From assembly GCF_037969875.1 (NCBI RefSeq), contig NZ_CP150218.1, forward strand, positions 5,580,001 to 5,644,000: 64,000 nt of DNA, written 5' to 3'. Both the position numbers and the translations under genes were made by a program. This document shows, piece after piece, positions 62,681-64,000 of the stretch. Within the stretch, counting starts at the first letter, position 1. Each line of letters starts with the position of its first letter. The notes beneath the pieces were generated by a model. It had not been told where the DNA came from, searched no databases, and saw nothing but the letters and a program-made list of their open reading frames with translations. The stretch is from Paenibacillus sp. FSL R7-0337 (GTDB lineage Bacteria; Bacillota; Bacilli; Paenibacillales; Paenibacillaceae).

Positions 62681-63412
62681 TTGGCGGGTGCACTTCTAGG
62701 CAGCTTTTTGTCTGCAATGGCAACAGTGCTGGGCGTTATTCCTATTCTGTTCGTAAGGCGGCTGTCTGAGCTGTGGAAGGATGTGCTGGTGGCTTTCACC
62801 GCAGGGATCATGGTTTCTGCAAGCACGTTCGGGCTGATGCCGCAGGCCATCAAGGAATCGGGCATTACTGCACTGACTCTGGGGCTGATTACCGGCGTAT
62901 TGCTGCTTGATCTGATTGAGAGCCATATACCGCATATCGATGTGGAGAATAAGCCCGGCCTCAGCACTCTGGATTCCAAAGCGCTGCTCGTCATGATTGC
63001 GCTGTTCATTCATAACATCCCCGAAGGGCTCAGCACAGGCTTCAGCTATGCCAGCGAGCAGACAAGCCTTGGCCCGATGGTGGCGATTGCGATCGGTGCG
63101 CAGAATATGCCGGAAGGGCTGATTCTGGCGATCTTCCTCATGAATGCCCGCGCCAGCCGGCGTAAGGCGTTGACGATAGCAGCGTTGACCGGGCTGATGG
63201 AGATGGTATCGGCCGTGATCGGGTATTTTACAGCCAGCTATGTACAGAATGTGGTCGGGTACGGTCTGGCATTCGCTGCCGGAGCGATGCTCTTTATTGT
63301 GTATAAGGAGCTGATCCCGGAGAGCCATGGTCACGGATATGAACGGCCTTCCACGTATTCGTTTATCTTCGGGCTGCTCGCGATGGTCTATATTACGCAG
63401 TTTTTTGGCTAG
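62681..63412 (+). CDS. ZIP family metal transporter
   Basis: 243 residues, TTG start with AAAAGGGG upstream. About eight transmembrane helices. The metal-binding helix motifs HNIPEGLSTG and QNMPEGLIL are typical ZIP signatures, and the charged loop between helices III and IV carries ESHIPHIDVE. Imports zinc or related divalent cations; family members in Bacilli are often unannotated. Single gene. Confidence 0.9.
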   Translation: MAGALLGSFLSAMATVLGVIPILFVRRLSELWKDVLVAFTAGIMVSASTFGLMPQAIKESGITALTLGLITGVLLLDLIESHIPHIDVENKPGLSTLDSKALLVMIALFIHNIPEGLSTGFSYASEQTSLGPMVAIAIGAQNMPEGLILAIFLMNARASRRKALTIAALTGLMEMVSAVIGYFTASYVQNVVGYGLAFAAGAMLFIVYKELIPESHGHGYERPSTYSFIFGLLAMVYITQFFG

Positions 63413-63434
63413 GCTGCTTCAGCAGCAGTGTTGT

Positions 63435-63463
63435 TTGCATCTGCCTGCCGCAGCCGCTATACT
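63435..63463 (+). promoter_or_regulatory. Sigma-A-type promoter of the 63507 gene
   Basis: TTGCAT at 63435-63440, a 17-base spacer, TATACT at 63458-63463, 43 bases before the ATG. Confidence 0.7.
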
Positions 63464-63506
63464 ATAACGCAATCCCCGGTTCCTATGGAGAAGGAGTGGT
63501 GACACG

Positions 63507-63806
63507 ATGGTTAGACTGGAATGGGAAGCTGCATTATCCTTCGTACTATTGATTGCTTCATACCTGTGCTTATACGCGGCTATTCAGAAGCGGACGAATT
63601 TCGCCCGGTACAGCATGACGGTTCTCCTGATAGCCAGCGGAGCGCCGCTTGCCGTGATGCTGATACTGGAGAGCAGAAGGGAAGCGCTGGATGCCAATAT
63701 CGGGCTGGGCATGGCGTTCCTGCTGACCTGGCTCATTACCGCAGTGGTATTTGTGGCTGCATTGATTACGTGGATAGTTAAGGCAAGGAAACGCGCTCAT
63801 AGGTAG
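63507..63806 (+). CDS. Small membrane protein, three helices
   Basis: 99 residues with GAGAAGGAG before the ATG. Three hydrophobic helices (about 8-25, 36-55, 72-93) and a basic end VKARKRAHR. No family recognised; own promoter and a strong ribosome site support expression. Confidence 0.7.
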   Translation: MVRLEWEAALSFVLLIASYLCLYAAIQKRTNFARYSMTVLLIASGAPLAVMLILESRREALDANIGLGMAFLLTWLITAVVFVAALITWIVKARKRAHR

Positions 63807-63831
63807 AAAATAAGAAGCAAGGCAAAAAAAT

Positions 63832-63880
63832 AAGAAGCTGTCCAGAGACTGTAACGCCTACAGTTTCCGGACAGCTTCTT
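63832..63880. terminator. Terminator at the end of convergent genes
   Basis: Perfect 12-bp stem AAGAAGCTGTCC / GGACAGCTTCTT. On the minus strand it is followed by a T-run (plus 63824-63831 is A-rich), so it mainly serves the minus-strand gene entering from the right, but may also stop the plus-strand gene. Confidence 0.85.
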
Positions 63881-63899
63881 CTGTTAAGCGTGGGCTGCT

Positions 63900-64000
63900 C
63901 TATACGTGCAGGGTATACCGTCCTGCTTTGCTGGCATCCCGCACAGCTTCAAGCTCAAGTGCAGAGAGCGGCTGCGAGCGGGCAGCTGCCATATTCTGCC
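63900..64000 (-). CDS. 3' end of a minus-strand gene (partial)
   Basis: An open minus-strand frame runs from the right edge to a TAG at 63900-63902, just before the terminator. About 33 residues are seen, including AAARSQPLSALELEAVRDA and ending GRYTLHV. Too short to identify; the position relative to the terminator supports a real gene end. Confidence 0.55.
   Translation of the reverse strand, partial: QNMAAARSQPLSALELEAVRDASKAGRYTLHV

Overview
The window looks like chromosome from a Paenibacillus-type, endospore-forming Bacillota. This rests on an H-type small acid-soluble spore protein, several very large surface proteins with S-layer homology (SLH) domains, the tsaEB-rimI-tsaD / ydiF / moaC / tat / groESL gene order known from Bacilli, T-box leaders, a CIRCE element, and a fairly GC-rich coding background.

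Layout. 0-0.6 kb: end of a YitT-type membrane protein. 0.8-6.5 kb: a bacterial NHEJ set on the minus strand (LigD-type polymerase, LigD-type ATP-dependent ligase, Ku), interrupted by a plus-strand ECF sigma factor, a membrane-anchored putative anti-sigma and a secreted protein. 6.6-7.0 kb: a small acidic protein and sspH. 7.0-7.7 kb: non-coding DNA full of repeats. 7.7-8.7 kb: a drug/metabolite exporter. 8.8-11.7 kb: the t6A tRNA-modification operon tsaE-tsaB-rimI-tsaD. 11.7-14.1 kb: two complete tandem leucine T-box leaders, then leuA. 14.3-14.5 kb: a DnaA-box cluster. 14.6-22.1 kb: ABC-F protein YdiF (minus), 5-formyl-THF cyclo-ligase, moaC, moaB, tatA, tatC, then HrcA/CIRCE-controlled groES-groEL.

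22.2-39.3 kb is visibly AT-richer than both flanks. It holds a dihydrouridine synthase and a tight four-gene operon: a clostripain-type (C11) protease with SLH-like N-terminal repeats, a 2272-residue Ig-repeat secreted protein, an 1896-residue secreted protein ending in a type I dockerin, and a secreted protein with a cohesin-like N-terminus and three C-terminal SLH domains. This reads as a self-contained, non-cellulosomal cell-surface assembly, and it is the best candidate for an undescribed system here. Next, in host-like composition, comes a single 14.1-kb gene for a ~4700-residue SLH protein with about 24 beta-type repeats of ~88 residues, followed by ~1950 residues of alpha-helical repeats of no family I recognise.

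53.7-64 kb: a 7TM histidine kinase with a receiver-BTAD response regulator, three small overlapping genes (one only 58 codons), a GHKL kinase/LytTR regulator pair divergent from an ABC-2 exporter, a fused MsrA-MsrB whose MsrB half has no cysteine, a ZIP metal transporter, a small membrane protein, and the 3' end of a minus-strand gene. Functional assignments are from sequence recognition only; no database search was run.
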